A stretch of 64,000 bases of DNA from Aeromicrobium tamlense (GTDB lineage: Bacteria; Actinomycetota; Actinomycetes; Propionibacteriales; Nocardioidaceae). Positions 1 through 8,736 of the stretch are shown here, piece after piece; the stretch's first letter is position 1; the number at the start of each line of letters is the position of its first letter. The notes beneath the pieces were generated by a model, which did not search any database, had not been told where the DNA came from, and was given only the letters and a program-made list of their open reading frames with translations. The stretch is from contig NZ_JACBZN010000001.1 in assembly GCF_013408555.1 (NCBI RefSeq), positions 2,728,001 to 2,792,000 of the forward strand. The letters run 5' to 3'. Position numbers and translations under genes: made by a program.

Positions 1-683
1 TGGTACAGCGGGAGGTCGTTGTAGACGACGTCGTCCTCGTTGAGGATCCGGCGACCGATCCACGTGTACCCGTTGACCCAGCGGTGCGACTGCAGGACGC
101 CCTTCGACGGCCCCGTGGTCCCCGACGTGTAGATGATGTTGGCCGGGTCGTTGAACGCCAGGGTGACGTCAGGACGCTTCGCCTCCCCCAGCAGGTCGGC
201 GAAGACATGAGGCCAGGCCCGCGACGATCCCTGCGCCGGCACGACGATCACCGTCGGGTCGACCGTCAGCTCGCCCTTGATGTCCTCGACTGCCGGGACG
301 AGGTCCTCGTCGACGATCAGCAGGGCGGGACGCGTGTCGTTGAGCTGGTAGGCCAGGAGCTCGCCCCGGTAGAGGTAGTTGACGGGCGCGTAGACGGCGG
401 CGGCCTTCCAGAGCCCGTACATCGACGCGGCGGCGACCATCGCGTTGGTGGAGAGCACGCTCACCCGGGTTCCCCGGTCCACCGCGAATCGCTCCGCCAG
501 GTTTCCGGCGATCGCGTCGGTGCGAGCGCCGAACTGGGCGTAGGTCAGCTCCTCGCCCGTCTCGCCGTACGTGATCGCGATGCGGTCGGGTCGCACCCCC
601 ACGTGGTGGTCCAGCGCTTCCACGGCCGTCGCGAAGTCGTACTCCAGCAGCTTCTCGAGGTCTTGGGACCTGATGGCATCCAA
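1..683 (-). CDS. Acyl-CoA synthetase (AMP-forming), N-terminal part, cut by window edge
   Basis: About 227 N-terminal residues of a class I adenylate-forming enzyme, which activates a carboxylic acid with ATP and CoA. The Ser/Thr/Gly-rich ATP-binding motif IIYTSGTTGPSKGV is visible near the cut end, so the C-terminal half lies outside the window. I place the start at a TTG (681-683) that directly follows an in-frame TAG; a strong ribosome site GGAAGGAG lies 8 bases upstream. The gene reads away from the TetR and carboxylase genes, and its promoter region carries the operator at 730-751, so it probably shares their regulator and supplies acyl-CoA to the carboxylase (inference). The substrate cannot be told from sequence. 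Confidence 0.9.
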   Translation of the reverse strand, partial: MDAIRSQDLEKLLEYDFATAVEALDHHVGVRPDRIAITYGETGEELTYAQFGARTDAIAGNLAERFAVDRGTRVSVLSTNAMVAAASMYGLWKAAAVYAPVNYLYRGELLAYQLNDTRPALLIVDEDLVPAVEDIKGELTVDPTVIVVPAQGSSRAWPHVFADLLGEAKRPDVTLAFNDPANIIYTSGTTGPSKGVLQSHRWVNGYTWIGRRILNEDDVVYNDLPLY

Positions 684-729
684 CTACCTCACTCCTTCCC
701 GCGCGCCGAGCGTCCTCGTCGGCGCTGTC

Positions 730-751
730 TACCTGAGCGACCGCTCAGGTA
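730..751. promoter_or_regulatory. TetR-type operator, copy 1
   Basis: An inverted repeat with 10-base arms (TACCTGAGCG / CGCTCAGGTA) separated by two bases. It overlaps the expected transcription start of the leftward acyl-CoA synthetase: a candidate promoter on the minus strand is TTGCGT (781-786), 18-base spacer, TACGAT (757-762). A related site lies at 1581-1600, on the other side of the TetR gene. Together they look like binding sites of the TetR protein encoded at 882-1511. Confidence 0.7.
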
Positions 752-881
752 GTGGGATCGTATGTGACGTCTCTCACGCAACGCAAGAAGAAGTTGAGAT
801 TAGTTTCAAGTGCCGCCCGCGCAGACACGGGCACGACACCGCGAGCGGCGACTCGCGGCGAGGAGTGGGTGCCAGTCGGCG

Positions 882-1511
882 TCAGCCGGCGGCGAACGCC
901 GCGTCGATCACCTCAGGAGAGGCGTTCAGCATGCGCAGCCCCAGCAGCGCGAAGTGGTCGCCGATCTCCTCCGGCGTCCACCGCCCGTCCGGGCGGTACC
1001 AGCGCGCGACGTCGACGCACAGGGAGAACAGGGCGGTGACCGTCATGTCGATCTGGGGACTCTCGAACAGCTCCAGCTCCACGCCGCGGTCGATGATCGC
1101 CCGCACCAGGCCCACCATGGCCCGCCGCACCGCGGCCACCTCCGCGAAGTGCTGGGGACTCAGCGAATCCAGCTCGTTCGCCAGCACGTGCGAGACGAAC
1201 TGCTCGCGTGCGTGACCAGCGCTCAGCGCGCGCATCACTCCGACGAACTGCGCACCCGGACCGGTCTGGGTGGCCAGGACGCGCTGCATCCCGTGCAGCG
1301 CGCTCTCGTGCCCCTCCTTGGCGATGAGGAAGAGCAGCTCCTCCTTGGAGCGGTGGTGGGCGTACAGGGCCGAGGCGCTGATGCCGGCCCGCTCGGCGAT
1401 GCCACGCGTCGATGCGCCTCCGAAGCCGTGCTGGGCGAACTCGGCCCGCGCGGCGTCGAGGAGGCGCGCCCGCGTCCGATCGCCCCGGGGACGCTGCTTC
1501 CGCTCTGCCAT
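882..1511 (-). CDS. TetR/AcrR family transcriptional regulator
   Basis: A 209-residue protein of normal TetR length. The N-terminal helix-turn-helix is clear at about residues 10-60 (RARLLDAARAEFAQHGF, then GISASALYAHHRSKEELL). The C-terminal ligand domain is less conserved. The start ATG has AAGGAG 10 bases upstream. The gene lies between an acyl-CoA synthetase and an acyl-CoA carboxylase operon, each with a matching palindromic operator. It is therefore probably a local repressor that responds to an acyl-CoA or related ligand (inference). A TAGGAT box near 1563-1568 on the minus strand is a possible -10 element, which would place its promoter next to operator copy 2 and suggest autoregulation. 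Confidence 0.92.
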   Translation of the reverse strand: MAERKQRPRGDRTRARLLDAARAEFAQHGFGGASTRGIAERAGISASALYAHHRSKEELLFLIAKEGHESALHGMQRVLATQTGPGAQFVGVMRALSAGHAREQFVSHVLANELDSLSPQHFAEVAAVRRAMVGLVRAIIDRGVELELFESPQIDMTVTALFSLCVDVARWYRPDGRWTPEEIGDHFALLGLRMLNASPEVIDAAFAAG

Positions 1512-1580
1512 GCCTCAGCCACTCCTTCGCAGTCGTCGCCGTTGACGCGGCGCGGTGGTTCATCCTATCGTCGCGAACGT

Positions 1581-1600
1581 AACCGATCGATCGCTCAGTT
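1581..1600. promoter_or_regulatory. TetR-type operator, copy 2
   Basis: This site lies in the divergent gap between the TetR gene and the carboxyltransferase gene. Read on the minus strand it begins AACTGAGCGATCG. It matches operator copy 1 at 16 of 20 positions, although its right arm is less symmetric. Its position allows control of both divergent genes. Confidence 0.65.
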
Positions 1601-1640
1601 AGCTATGCCCGTTCCATGGCGCTGGGGAAGGAACTCTCGC

Positions 1641-3197
1641 GTGACAACATCTCTCGGACACGACGAGGTCCACCGCCGCCGCGCGCTCGCGCTGCGGCTC
1701 GGAGGCGTCGACCAGGTGGCTCGCCAGCACGCCCAGGGCAAGCTGACCGCCCGCGAGCGCATCGACCTGCTCGCCGACCTCGGCTCACTGCGAGAGTTCG
1801 GCATCCTCACCGGACGCTCCGAGTACTCCCCCGAGGGCGAGCTGCGTGACTTCGTCCCGAAGGGCCAGGTCGACGGGATCGTCGAGATCGAGGCCCGCCC
1901 TGCCGTCGTGAGCGCCGGAGACTTCACGGTTCGCGGCGGCGCGGGCGGAGTCGATGCGGTGGGCTTCGGGCGCGAGCCGCTGCCGGCGGAGCGCGCGCTG
2001 GAGATGGGAGTTCCGCTCATCCGGCTCCTCGACGCGAGCGGAGGCAGCGTCAAGAGCTTTCTGGACCTGGGCCGCACCTACCCCCCGGACGGCAACACCT
2101 TCGTCGCGCCCGAGGTGGAGCTGCTCCAGCTCGCACCGGTCGTGTCAGCGGTGATGGGGCCGGTCGCCGGGCTGCCCGCGGTCGCCGCGTGCCTCGGCCA
2201 CTTCAACGTCATGGTCAAGGAGACCTCGCAGCTGTTCCCCGGCGGGCCTCCGGTGGTGAAGGCCGCGCTCGGCCTGGACATCACCAAGGAGGAGCTCGGT
2301 GGCTGGCGCGTCCACGTCCACGAGAGCGGGTCGGTGAACAACGTGGCGGTGGACGAGCACGACGCCCTGGCTCAGGTCCGCGCGTTCCTGTCGTACCTGC
2401 CGACCAACGTGCACACGATGCCGCCGCGATCGGCACCACGCGGGCCCGGTACCGATCCGGACACCCTGCGCGACGTGATCCCCGAGGACGCCAGGACCCC
2501 CTTCGACCCTCGCGCCGTGATCGATGCGGTCGTCGACGAGGCGACGTTCTTCGAGCTGTCGCCCGCCTACGGTGGCTCACGGGTGACCGGGCTGGCCCGC
2601 GTCGACGGCTTTCCCGTGGGGATCATGGCGAACGACCCCGCGGTGCTCGGCGGGTCCACGGACACCGCTGCCGCGATGAAGACGATTCGGCTGATTCAGA
2701 TCTGCGACCAGTTCCACCTTCCCCTGGTCTCCCTCGCCGACGAGCCCGGCGTCCTGGTCGGCCCCGACTCGGAGCGCGCCGGGATCGAAGCGGCCGGCGC
2801 CCGCCTGGTGTGGTCCGTGTGCCGGAGCCGCATGCCCTGGATGACCGTCGTCATGGGCCGACTGTTCGGCGTCGGCGGACAGACGCACCACCGCGCCTCC
2901 GGGATGTTCCGCCGCATCGCCTGGCCCACCGCACAGTGGGGCTCCATGCACATCAGCGGCGGCACGTACGCCGCGTTCCGCAGCCAGATCGAGTCCGCAC
3001 CGGACCCGGAGGCCGAGCAGGCGCGCATCGAGGCGCAGCTGCGGGCGGTGACGTCACCGTTCCGTACCGCCGAGGCCACCGGCCAGGACATCGTCGACCC
3101 GGCGGAGACCCGCGACCTCGTCGTGCAGTTCGTCCGTGACGCGCAGCTGCCGCTGGCTCGCCAGCTCGGGCCCTCCCCCACCCCGTTCCTCCCCTGA
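1641..3197 (+). CDS. Acyl-CoA carboxylase, carboxyltransferase (beta) subunit
   Basis: A 518-residue biotin-dependent carboxyltransferase, which moves CO2 from carboxybiotin to an acyl-CoA. Size and sequence fit the propionyl-/methylcrotonyl-CoA carboxylase beta family, with two crotonase-like halves. Visible landmarks are the N-terminal GKLTARERIDLL, the glycine-rich GGAGGVDAVGFG, and in the second half GIMANDPAVLGGSTD followed by GVGGQTHHRASG. The open frame runs far upstream, but I use GTG 1641 because GGGGAAGGAA lies just before it and the family homology begins there. The biotin carboxylase subunit follows after 23 bases. The acyl-CoA used is not clear; a short or branched acyl-CoA is likely. 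Confidence 0.9.
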   Translation: MTTSLGHDEVHRRRALALRLGGVDQVARQHAQGKLTARERIDLLADLGSLREFGILTGRSEYSPEGELRDFVPKGQVDGIVEIEARPAVVSAGDFTVRGGAGGVDAVGFGREPLPAERALEMGVPLIRLLDASGGSVKSFLDLGRTYPPDGNTFVAPEVELLQLAPVVSAVMGPVAGLPAVAACLGHFNVMVKETSQLFPGGPPVVKAALGLDITKEELGGWRVHVHESGSVNNVAVDEHDALAQVRAFLSYLPTNVHTMPPRSAPRGPGTDPDTLRDVIPEDARTPFDPRAVIDAVVDEATFFELSPAYGGSRVTGLARVDGFPVGIMANDPAVLGGSTDTAAAMKTIRLIQICDQFHLPLVSLADEPGVLVGPDSERAGIEAAGARLVWSVCRSRMPWMTVVMGRLFGVGGQTHHRASGMFRRIAWPTAQWGSMHISGGTYAAFRSQIESAPDPEAEQARIEAQLRAVTSPFRTAEATGQDIVDPAETRDLVVQFVRDAQLPLARQLGPSPTPFLP

Positions 3198-3220
3198 ACC
3201 GCGACCGGAGAGCACACCGC

Positions 3221-4867
3221 ATGAAGAAGGTACTGATCGCCAATCGTGGCGAGATCGCCATCCGGATCATCCGCGCCTGCCGCGACCTCGGGCTGGCGTC
3301 CGTCGCGCTGCACACGGCCGAGGACGCCGGCGCCGCGTACGTGTCGCTCGCCGACGAGGCCATGCCGCTTCCGGGCCGCAGCACCGCCCATGCCTATCTG
3401 GACATCGACGAGATCCTCGCCGCCGCGCTGGCGTCCGGGGCGGACGCCATTCACCCCGGCTACGGCTTCCTCTCCGAGAGCGCCGAGTTCGCCCGTCGCG
3501 TCGCAGGAGCGGGTCTGACCTGGGTCGGACCGCCCGAGCGAGCCATCGACCTCCTCGCGGACAAGGCCTCCGCGCGCAACATCGCCTCCGAGGCGGGTGC
3601 CCGGCTGATCCCCGGCAGCGGCGGTCCTGTCGAGACGGTCGAGGACGTCCGTGCCTTCGTCGCCGAGCACGGCCTCCCGGTGGTGATCAAGGCCGTGCTG
3701 GGCGGAGGCGGACGCGGCCAGCGGGTGGTGACGTCCATCGACCAGGTCGCTGAGGCGTGGCAGTCCGCACGGCGGGAGGCCGAGGTCGCCTTCGGCTCCA
3801 ACCCGTGCATGGTCGAGCGGCACCTGAGCCACGTCCGCCACGTGGAGACCCAGTGCCTCGTCGACCGGAACGGCACCGTCCGGATCGTCAGCACCCGCGA
3901 CTGCTCACTCCAGCGTCGCAGTCAGAAGCTCGTCGAGGAGGCGCCCGCGCCACTGCTCGACAGCGCGCAGGTGCGCCACCTGTGCGACGTGTCCACCGCC
4001 ATCCTGCAGGCGGTCGGCTACGTCGGCGCGGCCACCTGCGAGTTCCTCCTGGACGAGAGCGGAGATCTCTACTTCCTCGAGGTCAACACCCGACTCCAGG
4101 TCGAGCACAGCGTCACCGAGGAGGCCACGGGCGAGGACCTGGTCGCCGCTCAGCTGCGGATCGCCGATGACGAGCTGGTCCAGCCGGGCGCCGTCGAGGC
4201 CGATCGTCACGCGATCGAGTTCCGGATCAACGCCGAGGACCCGGGACGGGACTTCCTCCCGATCCCCGGGATGGTGCGCTCGCTCTCGATTCCCCAGGGT
4301 CCGGGGGTTCGCTGGGACGGCGGCGTGACGGCCGGCGAACGCGTCACCACGAACTTCGACTCGCTCATCGGCAAGCTGATCGTCACGGGCCCCGACCGGG
4401 CGACCGCCCTGGCGCGCGCACGCCGCGCACTCGCCGAGCTCTCCGTCGACGGCATCGCGACGGTGACCGACTTCCACCGTGGCATCGTCGAGCACCCAGA
4501 CTTCGCCGAGCTGCCGCTGGGCGTGCACACCCGATGGATCGAGCAGGACTGCGACCTCCAGCTCGACGCCTACGCCCCGAGCGTCGCCGATGCCGAGACC
4601 TCCTCCGGTCGCCGAGGCGAGGTTCGCTCCGGCGCGACGAGACGGGCCCTCGAGGGTGACGTCGTCTCGCCCCTCACCGCCACCGTGCTCCAGGTCCGCG
4701 TCGAACCCGGCTCCGTCGTCTCGGAGGGCGACGTCGTCGCCGTGGTGGAGGCGATGAAGATGGAGCAGTCGATCCGCACGACCACCGGCGGGACCGTCTC
4801 GGCCGTGCACGTCGCCGCGGGCGACGGCGTCACGACAGGTCAGGCCGTCGTGAGCATCGACGCATGA
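3221..4867 (+). CDS. Acyl-CoA carboxylase alpha subunit (biotin carboxylase + BCCP)
   Basis: A 548-residue protein. The N-terminal biotin carboxylase (about residues 1-445) starts KKVLIANRGEIAIRIIRACR and has the ATP-grasp glycine loop GGGGRGQRV and the active-site stretch EVNTRLQVEHSVTEE. The C-terminal biotinyl domain (about 475-548) has EAMKMEQ, with biotin on Lys513. The linker between the domains is short, so the protein is smaller than typical methylcrotonyl-CoA carboxylase alpha subunits (about 650) and nearer to the shorter actinobacterial AccA-type subunits. GGAGAG precedes the ATG. It forms the holoenzyme with the beta subunit just upstream and overlaps the next gene by 4 bases (ATGA). 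Confidence 0.93.
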   Translation: MKKVLIANRGEIAIRIIRACRDLGLASVALHTAEDAGAAYVSLADEAMPLPGRSTAHAYLDIDEILAAALASGADAIHPGYGFLSESAEFARRVAGAGLTWVGPPERAIDLLADKASARNIASEAGARLIPGSGGPVETVEDVRAFVAEHGLPVVIKAVLGGGGRGQRVVTSIDQVAEAWQSARREAEVAFGSNPCMVERHLSHVRHVETQCLVDRNGTVRIVSTRDCSLQRRSQKLVEEAPAPLLDSAQVRHLCDVSTAILQAVGYVGAATCEFLLDESGDLYFLEVNTRLQVEHSVTEEATGEDLVAAQLRIADDELVQPGAVEADRHAIEFRINAEDPGRDFLPIPGMVRSLSIPQGPGVRWDGGVTAGERVTTNFDSLIGKLIVTGPDRATALARARRALAELSVDGIATVTDFHRGIVEHPDFAELPLGVHTRWIEQDCDLQLDAYAPSVADAETSSGRRGEVRSGATRRALEGDVVSPLTATVLQVRVEPGSVVSEGDVVAVVEAMKMEQSIRTTTGGTVSAVHVAAGDGVTTGQAVVSIDA

Positions 4868-5283
4868 CGACCCTCCGCGAGGCGTCCCACCCCTTCGTCG
4901 TCGCACTCGACGCCCTGGCCACGGCCGCGGAGACCGGCGACGAAGCCGCCTTCACGCGCCTGTTCTCGACCGACGCGACCATCTGGCAGAGCACGGTGGG
5001 CCACGGGATGCGCGTCCCGGATCTCGTCCGGGTCCTGCGGGCGCTCGACCGCACGGTCGGGGGCCGCCGCTACCTCGACCGCCGCGTCGACGTCCTCGAG
5101 CGTGGCGCCGTCGAGCAGCACGTCCTCGAGGGGACTCGCCTGAGCGACGGCGCACGCGTCCGACTCACGGCGTGCGTGGTCGTCAGGTTCGACGAGGACG
5201 GCTTGATCTGCGACCTGCGCGAGTACCTCGACTCCGCGGAGACTGCGGCTTTCACGGCGCCACCGACGAGCCTGCGCAGCTAG
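4864..5283 (+). CDS. SnoaL/NTF2-like protein
   Basis: A 139-residue protein with the pattern of the NTF2-like fold: an N-terminal helix pair with FTRLFSTDATIWQS, then alternating strands ending FDEDGLICDLREYLD. Family members are small cyclases, isomerases, or non-catalytic ligand-binding proteins. The start codon overlaps the stop of the carboxylase alpha gene (ATGA), so the two are translationally coupled, and a strong terminator follows. The coupling suggests work on the carboxylase product or substrate (inference). The exact reaction is unknown. Confidence 0.75.
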   Translation: MTTLREASHPFVVALDALATAAETGDEAAFTRLFSTDATIWQSTVGHGMRVPDLVRVLRALDRTVGGRRYLDRRVDVLERGAVEQHVLEGTRLSDGARVRLTACVVVRFDEDGLICDLREYLDSAETAAFTAPPTSLRS

Positions 5284-5288
5284 ACAGA

Positions 5289-5326
5289 GGACGGCCCCAG
5301 GATCTCCCTCGATCCTGGGGCCGTCC
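5289..5326. terminator. Bidirectional terminator hairpin
   Basis: A perfect 16-base-pair stem (arms 5289-5304 and 5311-5326) with the 6-base loop TCCCTC, between the stop of the rightward SnoaL-like gene and the stop of the leftward nuclease gene. There is no long T-run on either side, as is usual at high GC. It can end transcription from both convergent units. Confidence 0.85.
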
Positions 5327-5342
5327 GGCCTGTCCCCCTGCC

Positions 5343-8300
5343 TCAGCGCACCCGCAGCACGAATGCGCGGCTGGCGGGCGACGTCAGCGACGAGCCGCCG
5401 TACTTCGCCACCAGGCGCACCGAGGACCTCTGACGCGGCAGCGTGACCGTGGCCTTGCCGCCCTTGACCTTCGCGGAGCCGATCACCTTCGAGCCGCGGT
5501 AGATCCGCACCGTGCCCGACTTCTCGGTGAAGCCCGGGGTCCTGACCGTGACGCGCACCTTCGCGCGCGTGCGGTCGGTGACCTTGCCGTTCAGCACCTT
5601 CGCGGCAACCGTGGCCTGGGCCTTCGCGATCGTGACCCGGACGCTGGTCTCGCTCGGGTCGACGTCGCGGCTGCCGCCGTAGAAGACCCGCACCGTCGTG
5701 GTGCCCGGACGCAGTGCGGTGCCGGGCACGCGGATCGTGGCCGTGCCGTCGCGCATGATCGCCGAGGCGATGATGCGGCCGTCGACCGTCGCGTACGTCA
5801 GGCCGCTGGCACCCGGGGCGCCCGTGACGGCGATCGCCGTCGGCTTGCCGTAGGTGCCGCGCGCCGCCTTGGCGGTCAGCGTGGACACGGCGCGCACGTC
5901 GACGGCGACCTTCGCGGTCGAGTCGGCGTAGCGGCCCTCGCCGGCGAAGTCGACGTCGAGCACGTGACGGCCGGCGCGCAGCGTGTCGGCCGGGACCGTC
6001 ACCGTGGCGGTACCACCGGAGACCTCGGCCGTGCCCAGCACCTCGTCGCCGAGCGAGACCGTGACCGTGCCGCGCGGCGAGCCCACGGCCGAGCCGACCG
6101 TGACGGCGACGTCGAACGGCTCGTCGGCCCACACGACCTTGGGCACGTCCGCCGAGGTCGTGGTGGCGACCTCGGCCGCCGCACCCGGGTCGAAGCCGAC
6201 GATCACGGGGTCGTGGTCGCTGGCGCGGTACGGGGTCGACGCGTCGAACAGGCTCGTCACGTTGTTGTTGAAGCGGCTGTACTCACGGCCGATCGACTCG
6301 GGCGCGTTGATCGTCCACACGTCGGCGCCGGTGACCCGCGCGAACGCGGCCGAGGACGCGAACACGTGGTCGAGCGAGCCGTGCATGCCCTCGAACTGGT
6401 AGGTCTCCTCGTTCGTCAGGCGCTGGTCGACGTTGACGAACCCGGCGTCCTCGATGATCGCGAGCGGGTCCTCCTTGGCGTAGGAGTTGAAGTCGCCGAG
6501 CAGGAAGACGCGGTCGGTGTCGGTCTGCTCCTCCAGCGAGGCCACGAAGTCGACGAGCGCCTCGGCCTGGCCCACGCGAGCGCGGTTGGACGCGCCCTGG
6601 CCGTCGCCCTGGTCGGCGTTCACCCCCTCGCCCGAGCCCTTGGACTTGAAGTGGTTGACGATCGCCAGGAAGTCCTGGCCGGCGTCGCCGTCGACCGGAC
6701 GGAACTCCTGCGCCAGCGGGGCGCGGGCGTTGGAGAACGCGGGCGAGTCGAGGATGACCGACGGACCGACCGGCTCGACCACGTCGCGCTGGTAGATGAA
6801 CGCGGTGCGGATGACGTCGCGGCCCGAGGTCGGGATCGCGGCCGGCGACAGCACGGGTGCCCAGCGCTCGGTGCCGGCGTCGGCGTTGAGCGCGGCGACG
6901 AGGGTCTTGAGGGCCTCGTCACGGTCGGCGCCACCGAGCGAGCCGGTGTCCTCGATCTCCTCGAGCGACAGCACGTCGGCGTCGAGCGTGTTGATCGCCT
7001 TCACGATCTTGGCCTGCTGACGCGCCAGGCTGGCGTCGTCGGCCGCACCGCGGGGGCCGTTGTTCGTGCACTCGTTGACCGTGATGCGGTTGCCGTCGCG
7101 GTCGGTGTACCAGGTGCACGTGCCGCGGCCCGAGGCCACCCAGTCCTCGCCCGTGGTGGTGAAGTAGTTCAGCACGTTGAACGAGGCGAGCTTGACCGCG
7201 CCGCCGACGTCCTTCGGCGCCGGCTCGCGCGTGCTCTCCGACGAGATCGTGGCCGGCTCGTCACCGGCGGCGAACGGCTGCGTGGGCTGGAGCTTCCAGG
7301 TGCTGTTGCGCCAGTCCATGATCATCGGATCGTCGATCGTCACCTTCGCGCCCGTGCGGACCTCGTTGCCGGGCGTGAGCCACGGACCCGGGATCGCGCG
7401 GTTGGCGCCCGACGTGAAGTTGATGCTCTTGCCGTCGTCGATGCTGATCGCGCGCGCGGCGTTCTGCGCGACGAGCGCGTCGTACGCCGAGGTGCGCGGG
7501 CGGACCTCGTTGGTCGGCTGCGGCAGCACGGTGTCACCGGCCGCCAGGCCGATCTCGCCGAACGTGTTCGTGCCGTAGTTGTTCGTCAGCGTGTAGGTGC
7601 CCGAGGTGGCGTCGACGAGCATGCCCTCGAGCGCCTCCCGCTGGCCCGGGCTCATCGGGAACGTGACCGGGGTCGGGGTGACCGTGCCGGGCGTCGTCGC
7701 GTCCTGCCACGACACCGCGGTGACCTGCGTCAGGCCGTTGAACTCCGAGACGGTGCCGGTGACGTCGATCGTGTCGCCGAGCTCGACCGACTGCGCGAAC
7801 GTGGTGGACGCGCCGAAGACGAAGAGGCCGTGCGAGGCCGGGCCCGCCGTGCCGCCGGTGCCGGGTGTCTGGATGTAGGCGCCGTTGAAGCCGCCCGAGG
7901 CGTAGTGGCCGGTGACGACTCCGGTCGTGCGGACCGTCCTGCCGACCAGAGGGCTGGCCGCGCCGGTGCCCTGGATCTCGGCGATGGTCGCGTCCAGCAC
8001 CGGCGGAGGCGCCACGTCGCACGCCGTGCCGCATGCCACGGGGCTCGGAGGCGTCTGCTTCGTGAAGTCGGCACCGTTCTGATCGGTGTCGACCCCGCCC
8101 GTGCGCGCCAGGGACTCGCCGACGGCGGGGTCGAGCGGTGCCGGGGCCGTGCCCTCGAAGGTGTTGGTGCTGCCGTAGCCCACCAGGTCCACCAGGGTCG
8201 CGTCGGCGAGGACGGCGCTCGGCTGGCCCGTCAGGGCGGTCTCCGACCTGACCAGCGCGATGGTGCCCGACGCGCCCGCGGGGTTGATCGACCCGGTGAC

Positions 8301-8660
8301 GTCGGGGGCCGGGAGGTCGGCGCCGGCGGCCGTGCTGTTGCCCTGTCCTGCCACCAGGAACGAGCCACCGGGCTGCACCTCGTGAGAGCCCAGCGGCGTC
8401 ACTCCGGTGAACGCGGTCGTTCCGCCGGAGGACCGGTACTGGACCGACCAGCCGGAGACGTCGATCGCGGCCGCGGTCGGGTTGCGCAGCTCGATGAACT
8501 TGAGCTTGTAGGGCGCGCCGGCCGAGCCTCCGTCGACGTAGACCTCGTTGATGACGAGGCCGGAGCCGTCGGGCGCGGCGGTGGCCGCGGACGGCACCGC
8601 CACGGCCGCACCGGCCGCGACGGCGAGCGCGGTGAGTCCGCGCAGGACAGGACGAGACAT
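5343..8660 (-). CDS. Secreted ExeM/NucH-type nuclease with lamin-tail and Ig-like domains
   Basis: A 1105-residue exported protein. A signal peptide (residues 1-29) ends ATAA before PDG. A lamin-tail domain follows at about 30-150 (LVINEVYVDGG), then an OB-fold-like region at about 210-360. The endonuclease/exonuclease/phosphatase domain at about 500-830 carries LASFNVLNYF, LSLEEIEDTG, NHFKSKGS, LGDFNSYAKEDP, LDHVFAS and the terminal ASDHDPVIVGF, so the catalytic set appears complete. About 270 C-terminal residues form Ig-like repeats. There is no anchor signal, so the protein is probably released or loosely wall-bound. GAGGGGA precedes the ATG. It probably degrades extracellular DNA; the nucleotidase gene directly upstream could use the products. 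Confidence 0.9.
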   Translation of the reverse strand: MSRPVLRGLTALAVAAGAAVAVPSAATAAPDGSGLVINEVYVDGGSAGAPYKLKFIELRNPTAAAIDVSGWSVQYRSSGGTTAFTGVTPLGSHEVQPGGSFLVAGQGNSTAAGADLPAPDVTGSINPAGASGTIALVRSETALTGQPSAVLADATLVDLVGYGSTNTFEGTAPAPLDPAVGESLARTGGVDTDQNGADFTKQTPPSPVACGTACDVAPPPVLDATIAEIQGTGAASPLVGRTVRTTGVVTGHYASGGFNGAYIQTPGTGGTAGPASHGLFVFGASTTFAQSVELGDTIDVTGTVSEFNGLTQVTAVSWQDATTPGTVTPTPVTFPMSPGQREALEGMLVDATSGTYTLTNNYGTNTFGEIGLAAGDTVLPQPTNEVRPRTSAYDALVAQNAARAISIDDGKSINFTSGANRAIPGPWLTPGNEVRTGAKVTIDDPMIMDWRNSTWKLQPTQPFAAGDEPATISSESTREPAPKDVGGAVKLASFNVLNYFTTTGEDWVASGRGTCTWYTDRDGNRITVNECTNNGPRGAADDASLARQQAKIVKAINTLDADVLSLEEIEDTGSLGGADRDEALKTLVAALNADAGTERWAPVLSPAAIPTSGRDVIRTAFIYQRDVVEPVGPSVILDSPAFSNARAPLAQEFRPVDGDAGQDFLAIVNHFKSKGSGEGVNADQGDGQGASNRARVGQAEALVDFVASLEEQTDTDRVFLLGDFNSYAKEDPLAIIEDAGFVNVDQRLTNEETYQFEGMHGSLDHVFASSAAFARVTGADVWTINAPESIGREYSRFNNNVTSLFDASTPYRASDHDPVIVGFDPGAAAEVATTTSADVPKVVWADEPFDVAVTVGSAVGSPRGTVTVSLGDEVLGTAEVSGGTATVTVPADTLRAGRHVLDVDFAGEGRYADSTAKVAVDVRAVSTLTAKAARGTYGKPTAIAVTGAPGASGLTYATVDGRIIASAIMRDGTATIRVPGTALRPGTTTVRVFYGGSRDVDPSETSVRVTIAKAQATVAAKVLNGKVTDRTRAKVRVTVRTPGFTEKSGTVRIYRGSKVIGSAKVKGGKATVTLPRQRSSVRLVAKYGGSSLTSPASRAFVLRVR

Positions 8661-8696
8661 CAGGATTCCCCTCGAGATGGGTGCAGGTGGGAGTGG

Positions 8697-8728
8697 GCCG
8701 GGGCGGCCTGCACGCAGGCCGCCCCGGC
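8697..8728 (-). terminator. GC-rich hairpin between nucleotidase and nuclease genes
   Basis: Perfect 15-base arms (8697-8711 and 8714-8728) separated by two bases, lying between the stop of the leftward 5'-nucleotidase gene and the start of the leftward nuclease gene. It is a likely terminator or attenuator that separates or tunes the two genes. It has no T-run. Confidence 0.7.
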
Positions 8729-8736
8729 TCGGTTCA

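Noticed and set aside
810-1640. Upstream extension of the carboxyltransferase frame to 810.
   Set aside because: It would run through the TetR gene and operator; a ribosome site and the start of homology support GTG 1641.
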